Part shown: piece by piece, positions 1 through 8,221 of the stretch | Position numbering within the stretch: position 1 is the stretch's first letter | Layout: the number at the start of each line of letters is the position of its first letter | Assembly: GCA_024695475.1 (NCBI GenBank) | Contig: JAILIC010000075.1 | Location: forward strand, 54,985-118,984 | Source: Treponema sp. | GTDB lineage: Bacteria > Spirochaetota > Spirochaetia > Treponematales > Treponemataceae | Direction: 5' to 3' | DNA: 64,000 bases | The notes under the pieces: model-generated | What the model was told of the DNA's origin: nothing | Seen by the model: the letters and a program-made list of their open reading frames with translations, nothing else | Database searches by the model: none | Made by a program: the position numbers and the translations under genes

Positions 1-1
1 A

Positions 2-1567
2 CCTTTTATCACTGGCAAACGTATCTTAATCATTACAGGTCCAAATACCGGAGGCAAAACCGTTACTTTAAAAACAATTGCCTTGTTTGCCATGATGAAT
101 CAAAGCGGATTCCCTATTCCGGCGGCAGAGGGTACACGCTTACCTTTATTTAGCTCCATCTTTGCTGATATCGGTGATGAACAATCCCTTGATCAATCAC
201 TGTCTACATTTAGTGGACACATGAAGAATATCGCAACAGCAGTCCGTCATGCCGATAAGAATAGTCTGGTACTTTTAGATGAACTTGGTAGCGGTACAGA
301 TCCACAAGAAGGCAGCGCCATCGCCATGGCTGTATTAGACACCCTTATCAAATACGGCTCCTTTGTTTTAGTCACTACACATCATGGAATTCTTAAAAAC
401 TATGGCTATACACATCCTGCATGTATCAATGCTTCAGTAGAGTTTAATGAAGATACCCTTTCACCTACCTATCGCCTTGTCATGGGCGTTCCTGGCGAAA
501 GCCGTGCACTCGAAATTGCAAATCGAAGCGGTCTTCCACGTGCAATTGTTACCAAAGCACGTTCATATTTGACAAATGAACAGGCCGATATATCAAAATT
601 AATAAACGGGCTTACCGCAAAACATGCAGAACTTGATGTTCTAAAAAAAGAATTTGATCAGCAACAAAAAGAACTACGCAATCAGCAACGTTCGGCAGAT
701 CTAAAAGACCTCAAGCTTAAGCAAAAAGAGCTAGAACTAAAAAAGCATGGTCAAAAACAAGCGGAACGTTTTTTATCAGAAAGTCGAAAGCAGCTTGAAA
801 ACCTTGTCAGATCTCTAAAAGAAGGCGAAGTAACACACGAAAAGGCAGTATCCGTCAAACAATATATTAACGATTTAACTCAAGCTGTTGATGATCATGA
901 CACAGCCATCGAAGCAGAAGAGCAAGAGATCATTCAAACACAACAAGAAATAGAAAAACAACTTACTGCAGAAAAACTGCATAAAAAACCACAACATAAG
1001 ATACCAAAGAAGCGTTTAAAGACAGCAGATGCTCTTGCAGCAGCGACACCTTTTGCACCCGTTGAGACAGAAGCCCAAGTACCTTTAGTCTTTAAGGAAG
1101 GTGCAGAAGTACTCGTCGGAGCATCTCGTAATCATGGTATTCTTCTTTCTAAACAGAAGAATAATTATTGGAATGTACAACTTGGCAGTATGAAAATGAC
1201 GATCAGAGAAAAGGATATGACTCTCATTCCTACTACCGCAATACCATCTACACCACAGATTACCATCGACTTGGTTAAATCAGATGATGTTGATATTATC
1301 GATTCTGACTTTCCAGGCAATAAACCGCTATTTGAGCTGCGTCTTTTAGGACTACGTTGTGAACAAGCTATTAAGGTACTCCAACATCAGTTAGATTTAT
1401 GCACCATGCATAATTTTCATGAGTTTAGTATTATTCATGGAAAGGGTAATGGCATTCTACAACAAGCAGTGCAAGATTACCTTTCCCATTATCCCGGTAT
1501 CGCAGAGTTTAAATTTGCAACTCCTGAAGACGGCGGTACAGGTAAAACTTACGTCAAGATGCTCTAG
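2..1567 (+). CDS. mutS2: Endonuclease MutS2, C-terminal part (5' end outside window)
   Basis: The reading frame is open from base 2, so the gene begins before the window. The fragment starts just before the Walker A motif GPNTGGKT (38-61) and contains the Walker B segment LLDELGSGTDPQEG typical of MutS-family ABC ATPases. A long charged Lys/Glu/Gln-rich helical stretch (about 580-1000) fits the MutS2 coiled coil. A C-terminal Smr domain follows, with LLGLR and the nuclease motif HGKGNGIL near 1435-1460. MutS2 is not a mismatch-repair protein; family members bind branched DNA or collided ribosomes, and the Smr domain cuts nucleic acid. The Smr domain separates it from MutS1. It is followed by argR after an 86-nt gap that carries its own promoter. 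Confidence 0.95.
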   Translation, partial: PFITGKRILIITGPNTGGKTVTLKTIALFAMMNQSGFPIPAAEGTRLPLFSSIFADIGDEQSLDQSLSTFSGHMKNIATAVRHADKNSLVLLDELGSGTDPQEGSAIAMAVLDTLIKYGSFVLVTTHHGILKNYGYTHPACINASVEFNEDTLSPTYRLVMGVPGESRALEIANRSGLPRAIVTKARSYLTNEQADISKLINGLTAKHAELDVLKKEFDQQQKELRNQQRSADLKDLKLKQKELELKKHGQKQAERFLSESRKQLENLVRSLKEGEVTHEKAVSVKQYINDLTQAVDDHDTAIEAEEQEIIQTQQEIEKQLTAEKLHKKPQHKIPKKRLKTADALAAATPFAPVETEAQVPLVFKEGAEVLVGASRNHGILLSKQKNNYWNVQLGSMKMTIREKDMTLIPTTAIPSTPQITIDLVKSDDVDIIDSDFPGNKPLFELRLLGLRCEQAIKVLQHQLDLCTMHNFHEFSIIHGKGNGILQQAVQDYLSHYPGIAEFKFATPEDGGTGKTYVKML

Positions 1568-1594
1568 AATACAACACACCAAGGAATGAAAGGC

Positions 1595-1640
1595 TTGACC
1601 AATATGCAGTTTTTATGCAAAATAAATACATAATTATTCA
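1595..1640 (+). promoter_or_regulatory. argR promoter with ARG-box-like operators
   Basis: A -35-like TTGACC (1595-1600) is followed 17 nt later by CAAAAT (1618-1623). Two ARG-box-like palindromes overlap or follow it: TGCAGTTTTTATGCA (1605-1619) and TACATAATTATTCA (1627-1640). The second differs at two positions from the E. coli half-site pair TGAATAATTATTCA. Their position over the promoter and just before the argR ribosome site suggests autorepression by ArgR. The box call is by eye and needs matrix scoring. Confidence 0.5.
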
Positions 1641-1653
1641 AAGAGGTATATAA

Positions 1654-2124
1654 GTGAAAGAAAGGCTTACTAGGCTTAAAAGCATACGCAAACTCATAAA
1701 AAATTATCGTATCGAAAGCCAGGAAGCATTGCTAGGCTATCTTCAGAAAGAAGGATACGAAGTCACACAAGCAACCCTTTCAAGAGATTTGAAGCTGCTT
1801 AAAGTTGGTAAGGTATCAGATGGTCACAATGGATATGTATACACCCTGCCTGGAGAAGATGAGCGTCATGATTCTGAACAGATTTTTATCCAAGACTTTT
1901 TACGTGGATATGTCAGCATCGAATACAATGGTAACATTGTTGTAATTAAGACTTTTCCTGGACACGCAGACACAGTATCAAATGCCCTTGATAGCTTAAA
2001 TATGGAAGAAGTACTTGGCACCGTTGCTGGTGACAACTGTCTTTTTGCATGCTTAAAAGAAGGTATCACCGGTCAGCAGTTCATTAATGCACTTAAACTA
2101 AAGATCCCAGAATTGGACGAATAG
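1654..2124 (+). CDS. argR: Arginine repressor ArgR
   Basis: This 156-aa protein has the usual ArgR length and layout. Residues about 5-70 form the winged helix-turn-helix with the recognition segment ATLSRDLKLL (family ATVSRDIKEL). The C-terminal trimerisation and arginine-binding domain carries GTVAGDNCLFACLKEG, in which the Asp matches the arginine-contacting position of the family. The start is GTG at 1654, preceded by an AGAGG ribosome site at 1642-1646. ArgR represses arginine biosynthesis and transport genes when arginine is present; ARG-box-like sites are visible here and before argH. It converges on tatD with only 8 nt between the stop codons. Confidence 0.95.
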   Translation: MKERLTRLKSIRKLIKNYRIESQEALLGYLQKEGYEVTQATLSRDLKLLKVGKVSDGHNGYVYTLPGEDERHDSEQIFIQDFLRGYVSIEYNGNIVVIKTFPGHADTVSNALDSLNMEEVLGTVAGDNCLFACLKEGITGQQFINALKLKIPELDE

Positions 2125-2132
2125 TGTTTATT

Positions 2133-3020
2133 CTACAATTCAGTCACAAATAGTTTCTTACTGTTTTCTACAACAATCTTACTTAATTCTTCTATTGTAA
2201 TTCCTCTCACTTGTGCAACAAACTCATACGTATGGCGTATATTGAGGGGAGTATTTGGGGTTCCGCGCATAGGTACTGGTGCAAGATACGGTGCATCAGT
2301 TTCAAGTAACAGCCGATCTTCAGGTATCGATAGTATAAGTTCTTTCATTGCTTCCATCTTACTTTTTTTAGTATAGGTAACCGAGCCACTCAGACTGATG
2401 TACCAGCCTCTCTGCAAAAAACGGACAGCTTCTTCAAGACCATATGAATAACAATGAATGACACCACAATCGTATCCCACTTCACGGATACAATCAAACG
2501 TATCAGTAAAAGCATCACGACTATGAACAATGACAGGCAATTGTAACTTTCGAGCTAAGTCGAGTTGCATACAAAACAGCTCTTTTTCCTGATAAAATAA
2601 CGTTGTATCAAAATCTGATTCGCTTCGACCATCTACCCCCGAAGGGTTCCAATGATGATCAATGCCACACTCACCAAGAGCACTTATTTTACGAAAAAGA
2701 GCCGTATCAGAATAACGACGCGCATGTATATGCTTTTCCAAAACAGCGACTTGCTCAACCCGATTGCGGATAGCATCCGGATCAGGCCATATACCTGCAG
2801 AAAAATACATAAACTTTTCAGCAACACTTTTATCAGCTGGTGCCATATGAGATATAGCTTCATACACTGCTTGTTGTCGTCGCGGTAAATCATCACACTC
2901 AGTACCGATATCTTGTGCAAACTCAACACCAGTACTTGCCATTCTTGTTAATAAATCTGTCGCAGCAAGACTTCCTGCATCACAGGTTTTACAAAAATGA
3001 AAATGTGTATCACTAAACAT
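2133..3020 (-). CDS. tatD: TatD family metal-dependent deoxyribonuclease
   Basis: The 295-aa product is a TIM-barrel amidohydrolase-fold nuclease. The metal ligands are visible in order: DTHFHF at the N-terminus (HxH), GECGID (Glu), VIVHSRDAF (His), VIHCYSYG (His) and LETDAPYLAP (Asp). The PYLAPVPMRGTPN stretch is diagnostic of TatD/YcfH enzymes. Length is slightly above the usual 255-265 aa because of an enlarged N-terminal region (about residues 35-110). The protein is cytoplasmic and hydrolyses DNA with a divalent metal. It is transcribed away from the tRNA gene and ends head-on with argR. Confidence 0.92.
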   Translation of the reverse strand: MFSDTHFHFCKTCDAGSLAATDLLTRMASTGVEFAQDIGTECDDLPRRQQAVYEAISHMAPADKSVAEKFMYFSAGIWPDPDAIRNRVEQVAVLEKHIHARRYSDTALFRKISALGECGIDHHWNPSGVDGRSESDFDTTLFYQEKELFCMQLDLARKLQLPVIVHSRDAFTDTFDCIREVGYDCGVIHCYSYGLEEAVRFLQRGWYISLSGSVTYTKKSKMEAMKELILSIPEDRLLLETDAPYLAPVPMRGTPNTPLNIRHTYEFVAQVRGITIEELSKIVVENSKKLFVTEL

Positions 3021-3088
3021 ATATTCTCCTCACATTACTACTTGAAACAAAGAGCATTTTAGTATATAGTAATTAAATAACAATTCAT

Positions 3089-3174
3089 GCCATGGTGGTG
3101 GAATTGGTAGACACAAGGGACTTAAAATCCCTCGACCGCAAAAGGTCGTGCCGGTTCGATTCCGGTCCTTGGCA
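3089..3174 (+). tRNA. tRNA-Leu (UAA)
   Basis: An 86-nt class II tRNA with the long variable arm of tRNA-Leu. The D-loop segment TGGTGGAATTGGTAGACAC is typical of leucine tRNAs. The anticodon stem AGGGA/TCCCT encloses the loop CTTAAAA, giving anticodon TAA at 3123-3125. The T arm is GCCGG-TTCGATT-CCGGT. The acceptor GCCATGG pairs with CCTTGGC except for one T-T mismatch. The discriminator is A and CCA is not encoded. Confidence 0.96.
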
Positions 3175-3177
3175 TTA

Positions 3178-3204
3178 CCCGTCACTTAGTGACGGGTTTT
3201 TTTT
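3178..3204 (+). terminator. Rho-independent terminator after tRNA-Leu
   Basis: An 8-bp stem CCCGTCAC/GTGACGGG closes a TTA loop and is followed at once by eight T residues (3197-3204), four bases after the tRNA 3' end. Confidence 0.93.
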
Positions 3205-3246
3205 GCAATAGTGGCATTATAAATAAACTGTTTTTTTGTGTCAAAA

Positions 3247-3279
3247 CAAAAAAACCTGACTTTCTAACAGAAAATCAGG
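3247..3279 (-). terminator. Terminator of the rpsP-rplS-flagellar operon
   Basis: Read on the minus strand, CCTGA and TCAGG with inner TTT/AAA pairs form a hairpin (3255-3279) followed by seven T residues. It lies 12 nt past the last stop codon of the minus-strand operon (3292), so it marks the operon end. Confidence 0.85.
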
Positions 3280-3291
3280 CCATATACAAGG

Positions 3292-3786
3292 TTATATTTT
3301 TTTTACTTGGCTAAACAGTCCTGCCATTTCAGAACGCCAGTCAAAGCTTTTGTTTTTATCTTCCCACTCGATAATACGTTCTATCTTAAAATGTCGCAAA
3401 TCACGGAAATTCTCATACGTAACAACAGCAAAACGCCCTTGTCCAATATAGGTAATACGCTGATTGTCCTGCAGTTTTTCATTTTTACCAGCTTCTTTTA
3501 AAGCACAGTCAAAATGTACAGGCTTATCAGTGTTTTTATCAGCCAATGCTGAGGATAAGTCTGTAATGGGTTGACCGCACATCGGACAAATTACTTCACG
3601 AGACTTAAAGTCTTTTATAGCCTGCTCACGTGCAAGCAATTCTTCTCGAGACTCCTGCCGTACAGGCGGCCTTTTTGCAAAATGCTGTTGACTCTGGCTA
3701 TTTTGACGTTGCTCCCCCCGATTACGAGAATCATTGTTCCATGATTTTCCACGTCCCCGGTTATAACGCCTATTATTTCTATCCAT
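3292..3786 (-). CDS. Hypothetical protein with basic N-terminus and Cys/His zinc-type motif
   Basis: I do not recognise this 164-aa protein as a named family. Residues 1-50 are rich in Arg, Asn, Gln and Gly (MDRNNRRYNRGRGKSW), which suggests nucleic-acid contact. The middle holds CPMCGQPI followed about 24 residues later by HFDC, a CxxC...HxxC arrangement that could bind one zinc. The C-terminal part is mixed alpha/beta with no clear motif. The gene is the last of the operon. Its ATG follows the stop of the upstream FlgM-like gene directly (TAA then ATG), with the ribosome site GAGGGG inside that gene, so the two are probably translationally coupled. Confidence 0.8.
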   Translation of the reverse strand: MDRNNRRYNRGRGKSWNNDSRNRGEQRQNSQSQQHFAKRPPVRQESREELLAREQAIKDFKSREVICPMCGQPITDLSSALADKNTDKPVHFDCALKEAGKNEKLQDNQRITYIGQGRFAVVTYENFRDLRHFKIERIIEWEDKNKSFDWRSEMAGLFSQVKKI

Positions 3787-3972
3787 TTATCCCCTCAACC
3801 GAAATACTACACTATTTTCCACCAATCTGTCACTCAACACCTGTGCTATCCTTTGAACAGCACCGTCAAGATAGTCCGCATCATGGATTTTAGTCCGTAA
3901 CTCCAAAATACGCGGTGGTAAAGCAGTTTGTGCATATGATGCATCAGTATGTATAGTCATATCAGAAATCAT
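3787..3972 (-). CDS. Small FlgM-like protein (61 aa)
   Basis: The short protein ends with LRTKIHDADYLDGAVQRIAQ and a further helix. This resembles the C-terminal sigma-binding helices of FlgM anti-sigma-28 factors (a KI..G.Y....IA..L pattern). The start codon overlaps the yraN stop as ATGA (3969-3972), and its own stop abuts the next start. Coupling on both sides and the match to a family helix support a real gene despite its size. FlgM family members hold sigma-28 inactive until the hook is complete. Neighbours with FliK-like and FlhB-tail products make a flagellar role sensible, but the family assignment is by eye only and moderate. Confidence 0.6.
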   Translation of the reverse strand: MISDMTIHTDASYAQTALPPRILELRTKIHDADYLDGAVQRIAQVLSDRLVENSVVFRLRG

Positions 3973-4340
3973 AGAGACCCCGAAAAAGCATTTTCAATGT
4001 GATATATCGGATCAAAACCTGGCATATCAACAACAATCACGTCAAAACGAATATAGTTCTTACTATATTTTCGATTGTTTACAAGAAAACATTTAGCCGT
4101 TTCGGAAATTCTTTTTTGTTTCTGTTTTCCTAATTCATGTGCCAATGTCAAGCTATCACCACTAGGAAGGGTTTTTACTTCGACAAACACAAGAATATCC
4201 TCTTTTTCGGCAATAATATCAATTTCGCCTCGTCTTGTACGCCAGTTACGGGCAATTATTATATACCCGTGTTGCAGCAAATACTCAGAAGCCCGAAATT
4301 CACCATCATTGCCTATTTGTTTTCTGGTTGCCTTAATCAA
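3969..4340 (-). CDS. yraN: YraN/UPF0102 family endonuclease-like protein
   Basis: The 123-aa product has the full UPF0102 pattern: GNDGEFRASEYLLQHGY, then NWRTRRGEIDII and VFVEVKTL. The Glu-Ile-Asp and Glu-Val-Lys residues form a restriction-endonuclease-like active site (E..ExD..ExK). The molecular role is not settled in the family; a Holliday-junction-resolvase-like fold is known. The start is TTG at 4340 and overlaps the preceding gene by 8 bases. The stop overlaps the FlgM-like start (ATGA). Confidence 0.9.
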   Translation of the reverse strand: MIKATRKQIGNDGEFRASEYLLQHGYIIIARNWRTRRGEIDIIAEKEDILVFVEVKTLPSGDSLTLAHELGKQKQKRISETAKCFLVNNRKYSKNYIRFDVIVVDMPGFDPIYHIENAFSGSL

Positions 4341-4632
4341 GAACTTCCAGATCTCCTAACTCTTCAATATCATCTTCATTTGCAGCCAACAGTGATGGTC
4401 TTTGCTTACCTTCACTGCCAGACATACCAGTAGATGCTTCTACACCTGATACCACATGACCATAAGAAAGAAGTGTAGAAATATTCCACTGCTTTATTGC
4501 TGCAATGTGATAATTCTTAATTGATTTACCTTCAGCAAGAAACATATTTTTTCCGTCATCAAAAAAGACTGGTGCCGAATATCTCATTCCCAGCTGAATA
4601 TCAGCAGCATTAATTTTAGTAAAATCACTCAT
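4333..4632 (-). CDS. Hypothetical 99-aa protein, treponemal flagellar operon
   Basis: No catalytic motif is recognised. The first 60 residues (INAADIQLGMRYSAPVFFDDG, then AEGKSIKNYHIAAIKQWNI) resemble the non-catalytic N-terminal module seen ahead of some HD-GYP phosphodiesterase domains, where the protein is told how to set a working angle or ligand. The HD-GYP domain itself is absent. The C-terminal 35 residues are acidic and look disordered. It overlaps the FlhB-tail gene upstream and yraN downstream by 8 bases each, so it belongs to one translationally coupled string. Confidence 0.75.
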   Translation of the reverse strand: MSDFTKINAADIQLGMRYSAPVFFDDGKNMFLAEGKSIKNYHIAAIKQWNISTLLSYGHVVSGVEASTGMSGSEGKQRPSLLAANEDDIEELGDLEVLD

Positions 4633-4915
4633 TTTCGTTCTGCATCTCTATGACAAAAGCAAAAATCTTAGCAACAACCTGCCAGGTTTCTTCTGGAACA
4701 TAAGTTCCAATCCTCTGCAAAGACAATACTTGAGCAAGAGACTGATTCTCCACCACTGGAATATTATGTTCAGCAGCAAAAGTTACAAGTTTCTGAGCAG
4801 CCAGACCTTGCGCACTTGCTGTTATAAACGGAGCATCTGCCCATTCCGGATATCTAAGAGCCACAGCCGTCTTAACTTCCTTAGCTGGCATTTTCTGCTT
4901 ATCACTATCAATCAT
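4625..4915 (-). CDS. FlhB C-terminal domain homologue (FlhX-like)
   Basis: This is a stand-alone version of the cytoplasmic export-switch domain of FlhB/YscU. Typical segments are VALRYPEWADAPFITA, GLAAQKLVTFAAEHNIPVVE and IGTYVPEETWQVVAKIFAFV. The NPTH autocleavage site lies before this region in full FlhB and is absent here. I set the start at ATG 4915 (96 aa), because it overlaps the preceding stop as ATGA and leaves a clean FlhB-tail domain; a longer frame to 4987 exists. Such proteins can partly replace the FlhB C-terminus in substrate-specificity switching of flagellar export. The same gene pair sits by the rplS operon in Bacillus subtilis (ylqG-ylqH). Confidence 0.85.
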   Translation of the reverse strand: MIDSDKQKMPAKEVKTAVALRYPEWADAPFITASAQGLAAQKLVTFAAEHNIPVVENQSLAQVLSLQRIGTYVPEETWQVVAKIFAFVIEMQNENE

Positions 4916-6087
4916 ACTATACCAGAAACCATAGAAAGCGGTGTATTTTCGGTAAAGAACGGTGTACATTCTGATACATCGAGCCATTCTATCGAAATCG
5001 GTTCCTCACCAGATTCCTGCAAACAACGACGTAACGACTCCTCAAATGCTGCTGTAGCAGAAGGTTTGGGCATTACGCATAGTTTAACAGTATGACAATA
5101 AACATTACCTTCGTTTCCGTTCTTTAAATATAACACATAAAACGAATTTTGTCCTCGCAATTCCATTGAGAGTATTATCTTTTTACATTCATTTTTTGCT
5201 CGATCTATAAAAAAACGCAAAGCTCCCCTACCTAACGAAGCGTTGGACACTTGAGAAGATTGAGGAGCAGTAATTTCCATTTCAAAGGGGAGTACAACCC
5301 AATGCAGGGATTCAGAAGATTCATTAAAGCGTGCCAGCTCTGATTGTATATGTCCGTGCTGCTCACATGCCGTTAACAGCGTTTTGATATACTTGCTCAG
5401 TGCATCAGAGACAGCAGTCATCATCGATGAGTCCTCAATTTTACGCTCATTATGTGCTTTACGTTTTTGATCTTTCGCAGATGGCTCCTCGTTATCAGGG
5501 AGATCTCCTTGATTAAAAAAAGAGGTAATCACTGCTATATCTGCATCTACACCTTGTAATTCCAATTGTAAGGCAATTTCTGCCGCAGCGGCTTCCTTTC
5601 CAGGAAAACGAGCAGCAATCCGCCGTATTTTAGTTAATACTGAGAGATCAAAACGAGCACCCATCTGCTGCAATTGCTGCACAAGACGAAGTGACAACAT
5701 ATCAGGAGTAAGATGTAGCGCTTGTAAATACGCAACAAGCTGACTATTTGTAAGTGGGGTAAAAACAGAAAGGCTACCTTGCATAGCGTTTTCTGTCATT
5801 TGCTGTAAAACAGGGAGTGATATAGAATTTACTTCTGGTGAAAGTGGTTTTAGAAAAATACTGCCATTATTACCGTGTACAAGCGCCTTAAAAACCATTC
5901 CCTTTTGTAAGGCACATTCTGATTGTAATGAAACAGTAACACCAGCAACAACAGCTTTATACGTATTACCCGCAGTATTTGCAAGCACACGTACAGAAAC
6001 GACACTGCCCTCACGCAGTGTCTTTGCAGTTACTGGGACACTTGTGAGGGCAGATACATTATGCACATTTGAGGAATGAATTCCCAT
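4912..6087 (-). CDS. FliK-like / YlqG-type hypothetical protein
   Basis: The 391-aa product is soluble and moderately Gln- and Ala-rich. Residues about 25-75 form a small beta domain (REGSVVSVRVLANTAGNTY). The middle is helical. Residues about 255-370 resemble the FliK C-terminal domain that contacts FlhB (ALRFFIDRAKNECKKIILSM and following strands). It lies directly before the FlhB-tail gene with an ATGA overlap, which is the strongest argument for a hook-length or export-switch role. It starts 20 nt after rplS; no strong ribosome site is visible before 6087, so expression may depend on coupling. Family-level confidence is moderate. Confidence 0.7.
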   Translation of the reverse strand: MGIHSSNVHNVSALTSVPVTAKTLREGSVVSVRVLANTAGNTYKAVVAGVTVSLQSECALQKGMVFKALVHGNNGSIFLKPLSPEVNSISLPVLQQMTENAMQGSLSVFTPLTNSQLVAYLQALHLTPDMLSLRLVQQLQQMGARFDLSVLTKIRRIAARFPGKEAAAAEIALQLELQGVDADIAVITSFFNQGDLPDNEEPSAKDQKRKAHNERKIEDSSMMTAVSDALSKYIKTLLTACEQHGHIQSELARFNESSESLHWVVLPFEMEITAPQSSQVSNASLGRGALRFFIDRAKNECKKIILSMELRGQNSFYVLYLKNGNEGNVYCHTVKLCVMPKPSATAAFEESLRRCLQESGEEPISIEWLDVSECTPFFTENTPLSMVSGIV

Positions 6088-6107
6088 GCGTCGTAAAGTG
6101 GAAAGCC

Positions 6108-6575
6108 TTATTTCTTTTCCTTTGCTTCAGCTGCTTTAGCTTCTGCTGCTTCAGCTTTAATTGCTTTTTCAACTTCAGCTGCATTAGCTTCTGCACGAGC
6201 ATTGCGGGCTGCAATTTCAGCGGCAACTTTACCACCGATAAGTTCTTTAACTTTTGCATCCTTACCGATCTTATCACGCAGATAGTACAGCTTTGAACGG
6301 CGTACCTTACCACGATGTACGATATCAACCTTTACAATATGTGGTGAGTGATATGGGAAAACACGCTCTACACCAACACCGTAAGAATCCTTACGTACAG
6401 TGAATGTAAGACCGATACCGCTATTCTTCATGCAGAGTACAACACCTTCATAAACCTGAATACGCTCAGTTTTACCTTCAACAATCTTGAAGTATACCTT
6501 TACTGTATCTCCAACATTGAATCCCTGTGCACCCTTTCTCTTCTGCTGTTCTTCAATTGTCTTTATCAGATCCAT
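6108..6575 (-). CDS. rplS: 50S ribosomal protein L19 (bL19), extended C-terminus
   Basis: The first 115 residues are a complete bL19: [56 protein letters not shown], then [18 protein letters not shown]. The protein is about 155 aa against the usual 115-120; the extra 40 residues are Ala/Glu/Lys-rich and probably helical. I chose ATG 6575 because a GGAG ribosome site sits 7 nt upstream. An upstream in-frame start at 6611 would add residues not seen in bL19. The start lies 22 nt inside trmD, so the two are coupled. L19 sits at the 30S-50S interface. Confidence 0.95.
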   Translation of the reverse strand: MDLIKTIEEQQKRKGAQGFNVGDTVKVYFKIVEGKTERIQVYEGVVLCMKNSGIGLTFTVRKDSYGVGVERVFPYHSPHIVKVDIVHRGKVRRSKLYYLRDKIGKDAKVKELIGGKVAAEIAARNARAEANAAEVEKAIKAEAAEAKAAEAKEKK

Positions 6576-7386
6576 TATTTTCTCCAATAGACTGCGCATC
6601 CGGTACCGCATTATGCTGCGATTTTCTGCGCTTTTTTCGATTACGTTTCAAAAAAGTTTGTTCCGTAATCTCCTCAATCATCTGTTCGGCTTCTATAGTG
6701 AGCATACCTGAGAGACGAGCCATACCGATCATATCTGGTCTGTTAGCAAGTGTCTTTTCAAGCCGCTTTTTTAGACGCCACTTCCTGATATTTTCATGGT
6801 TACCAGAAGTTAATACTTCAGGTACTGCCAAGCCCTTGTATACTGGTGGACGTGTATACTGAGGATATTCAAGGAGGCCGCCGCAATAACTTTCTTCTTC
6901 AAGAGATTCACTGGAAATAACACCATCAATTAATCGATACACCGTATCAATAATAACCGTTGCTGCTACTTCACCGCTCGACATGACATAATCACCAATA
7001 GAGATTTCGTCATCAACGTATGAATCTATAATCCGCTGGTCGATACCTTCATATCTACCGCAAATCAGTACAAGATCGTCTTTACGACTTAATTCCAACG
7101 CTTTTTTTTGTGTAAAAGGCTTACCGCCCGGCGTTACATAAATAACGTGTTTCTTGTATGCCTGCACACTATCAAGCGCGCGTCCCAGAGGCTCCGCCAT
7201 CATTAACTGGCCAGCGCCTCCTCCATACGGACTGTCGTCACATGTACGGTGCTTATCATAGGCAAAATCCCTGATATTCACCAAATCGTAGGCAATAATT
7301 CCCCGTTCAACCGCTTTCGCCATGATTGAGTTTTCGAAATAAGCGCGTGGAATCTCGGGAAATAAGGTCAGCACTGTAAATTTCAT
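6553..7386 (-). CDS. trmD: tRNA (guanine-N1)-methyltransferase TrmD
   Basis: The 277-aa SPOUT methyltransferase modifies G37 of tRNAs with a G at position 36, which protects the reading frame. Knot-fold signatures are clear: [47 protein letters not shown], and [19 protein letters not shown]. The C-terminal domain [15 protein letters not shown] is the usual tRNA-binding part. About 35 extra residues, rich in Lys/Arg then Asn/Asp, follow the normal end. It sits between rimM (4 nt gap) and rplS (overlap), the classical operon order. Confidence 0.96.
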   Translation of the reverse strand: MKFTVLTLFPEIPRAYFENSIMAKAVERGIIAYDLVNIRDFAYDKHRTCDDSPYGGGAGQLMMAEPLGRALDSVQAYKKHVIYVTPGGKPFTQKKALELSRKDDLVLICGRYEGIDQRIIDSYVDDEISIGDYVMSSGEVAATVIIDTVYRLIDGVISSESLEEESYCGGLLEYPQYTRPPVYKGLAVPEVLTSGNHENIRKWRLKKRLEKTLANRPDMIGMARLSGMLTIEAEQMIEEITEQTFLKRNRKKRRKSQHNAVPDAQSIGENNGSDKDN

Positions 7387-7390
7387 GGAA

Positions 7391-7954
7391 TTACTCCAGA
7401 ATCCAGAGGTGCATCAGCTCAATGGTTCCGTGTTTTACATCGACTTTACCAATAAATTCCTTATTAAAAGGAACCAGTACCGTACGATTACTACCGGAGT
7501 CATCTACACCCTCGGAGAGAGAAACCTCTAAAAGGTAACCACCTCCGCCTTCCAATACGTCTGTGATTGTTCCTACCTGTTGGGCAGGTGCAGTCTTTGC
7601 TGCCAATCCGTCCTTACTTTTGTCTCCATTAATGAGAGAACAATGTCTAAGATCTTCTATATACCACTCACCTTTTGCAAGAGGGGCAGCATATTTACGT
7701 GGAACAACAATTTCCCATCCGGTGTATTTTCGTACATCTTCGGGGGAATCAATTCCCACAAGTTTCATGTACAAGGTTCCTGATGCAGGCTCCGCATATT
7801 CTACTTTGCAGAGTTTTTCTACGTCATTACGCCTTAAAGTAACTTCTTCCAAAACGGCAATATGCTCGTATTCACCAGAAGCACTTTCAACTTTAAATTC
7901 ACCCGTAACACCATGGGCGCCACGAACGAAACCTACTGTTAGCTTTTCAACCAC
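7391..7954 (-). CDS. rimM: Ribosome maturation factor RimM
   Basis: The 187-aa protein binds S19 and helps assemble the 30S head. The N-terminal domain begins LTVGFVRGAHGVTGEFKVE, the RimM hallmark. The C-terminal PRC-barrel segment contains GEWYIEDL and, after an insert, VLEGGGGYLLEV and VLVPFNKEFI. An acidic/serine insert in the barrel (about residues 140-160) lengthens it slightly. The start is GTG at 7954, 12 nt downstream of khpA, with GGTGA upstream. It lies in the usual place between khpA and trmD. Confidence 0.94.
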   Translation of the reverse strand: MVEKLTVGFVRGAHGVTGEFKVESASGEYEHIAVLEEVTLRRNDVEKLCKVEYAEPASGTLYMKLVGIDSPEDVRKYTGWEIVVPRKYAAPLAKGEWYIEDLRHCSLINGDKSKDGLAAKTAPAQQVGTITDVLEGGGGYLLEVSLSEGVDDSGSNRTVLVPFNKEFIGKVDVKHGTIELMHLWILE

Positions 7955-7966
7955 GGGCAGTCACCA

Positions 7967-8200
7967 TTAATCCAGTATTTCCAGACTGTAGCGTTTACCG
8001 TCTTTAGTGGCTGATGCGCTCAAAACCGTGCGCAGTGCTTTCGCAATTCTGCCATACTTACCTATGACTTTACCGATGTCACCATCAGCTACCTTAAGCT
8101 CAAGGATCATACCCTTTTCGCCTTCGGTTTCATTTACAGAAACTGCACTAGGATCATCGACCAATGATTTAGCAATATATTCAATCAGGTCTTTTTCCAT
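7967..8200 (-). CDS. khpA: KH-domain RNA-binding protein KhpA
   Basis: The 77-aa product is a single KH domain with the RNA-binding GxxG loop in IGKVIGKYGRIAKALRTVL. Length and position between rpsP and rimM match KhpA (YlqC). KhpA pairs with KhpB/EloR in other bacteria and acts as a global small-RNA/mRNA binder. The start ATG 8200 is preceded by AGGAG. It is separated from rpsP by 21 nt. Confidence 0.93.
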   Translation of the reverse strand: MEKDLIEYIAKSLVDDPSAVSVNETEGEKGMILELKVADGDIGKVIGKYGRIAKALRTVLSASATKDGKRYSLEILD

Positions 8201-8221
8201 CTCTAATCAGCTCCTGTAAAC

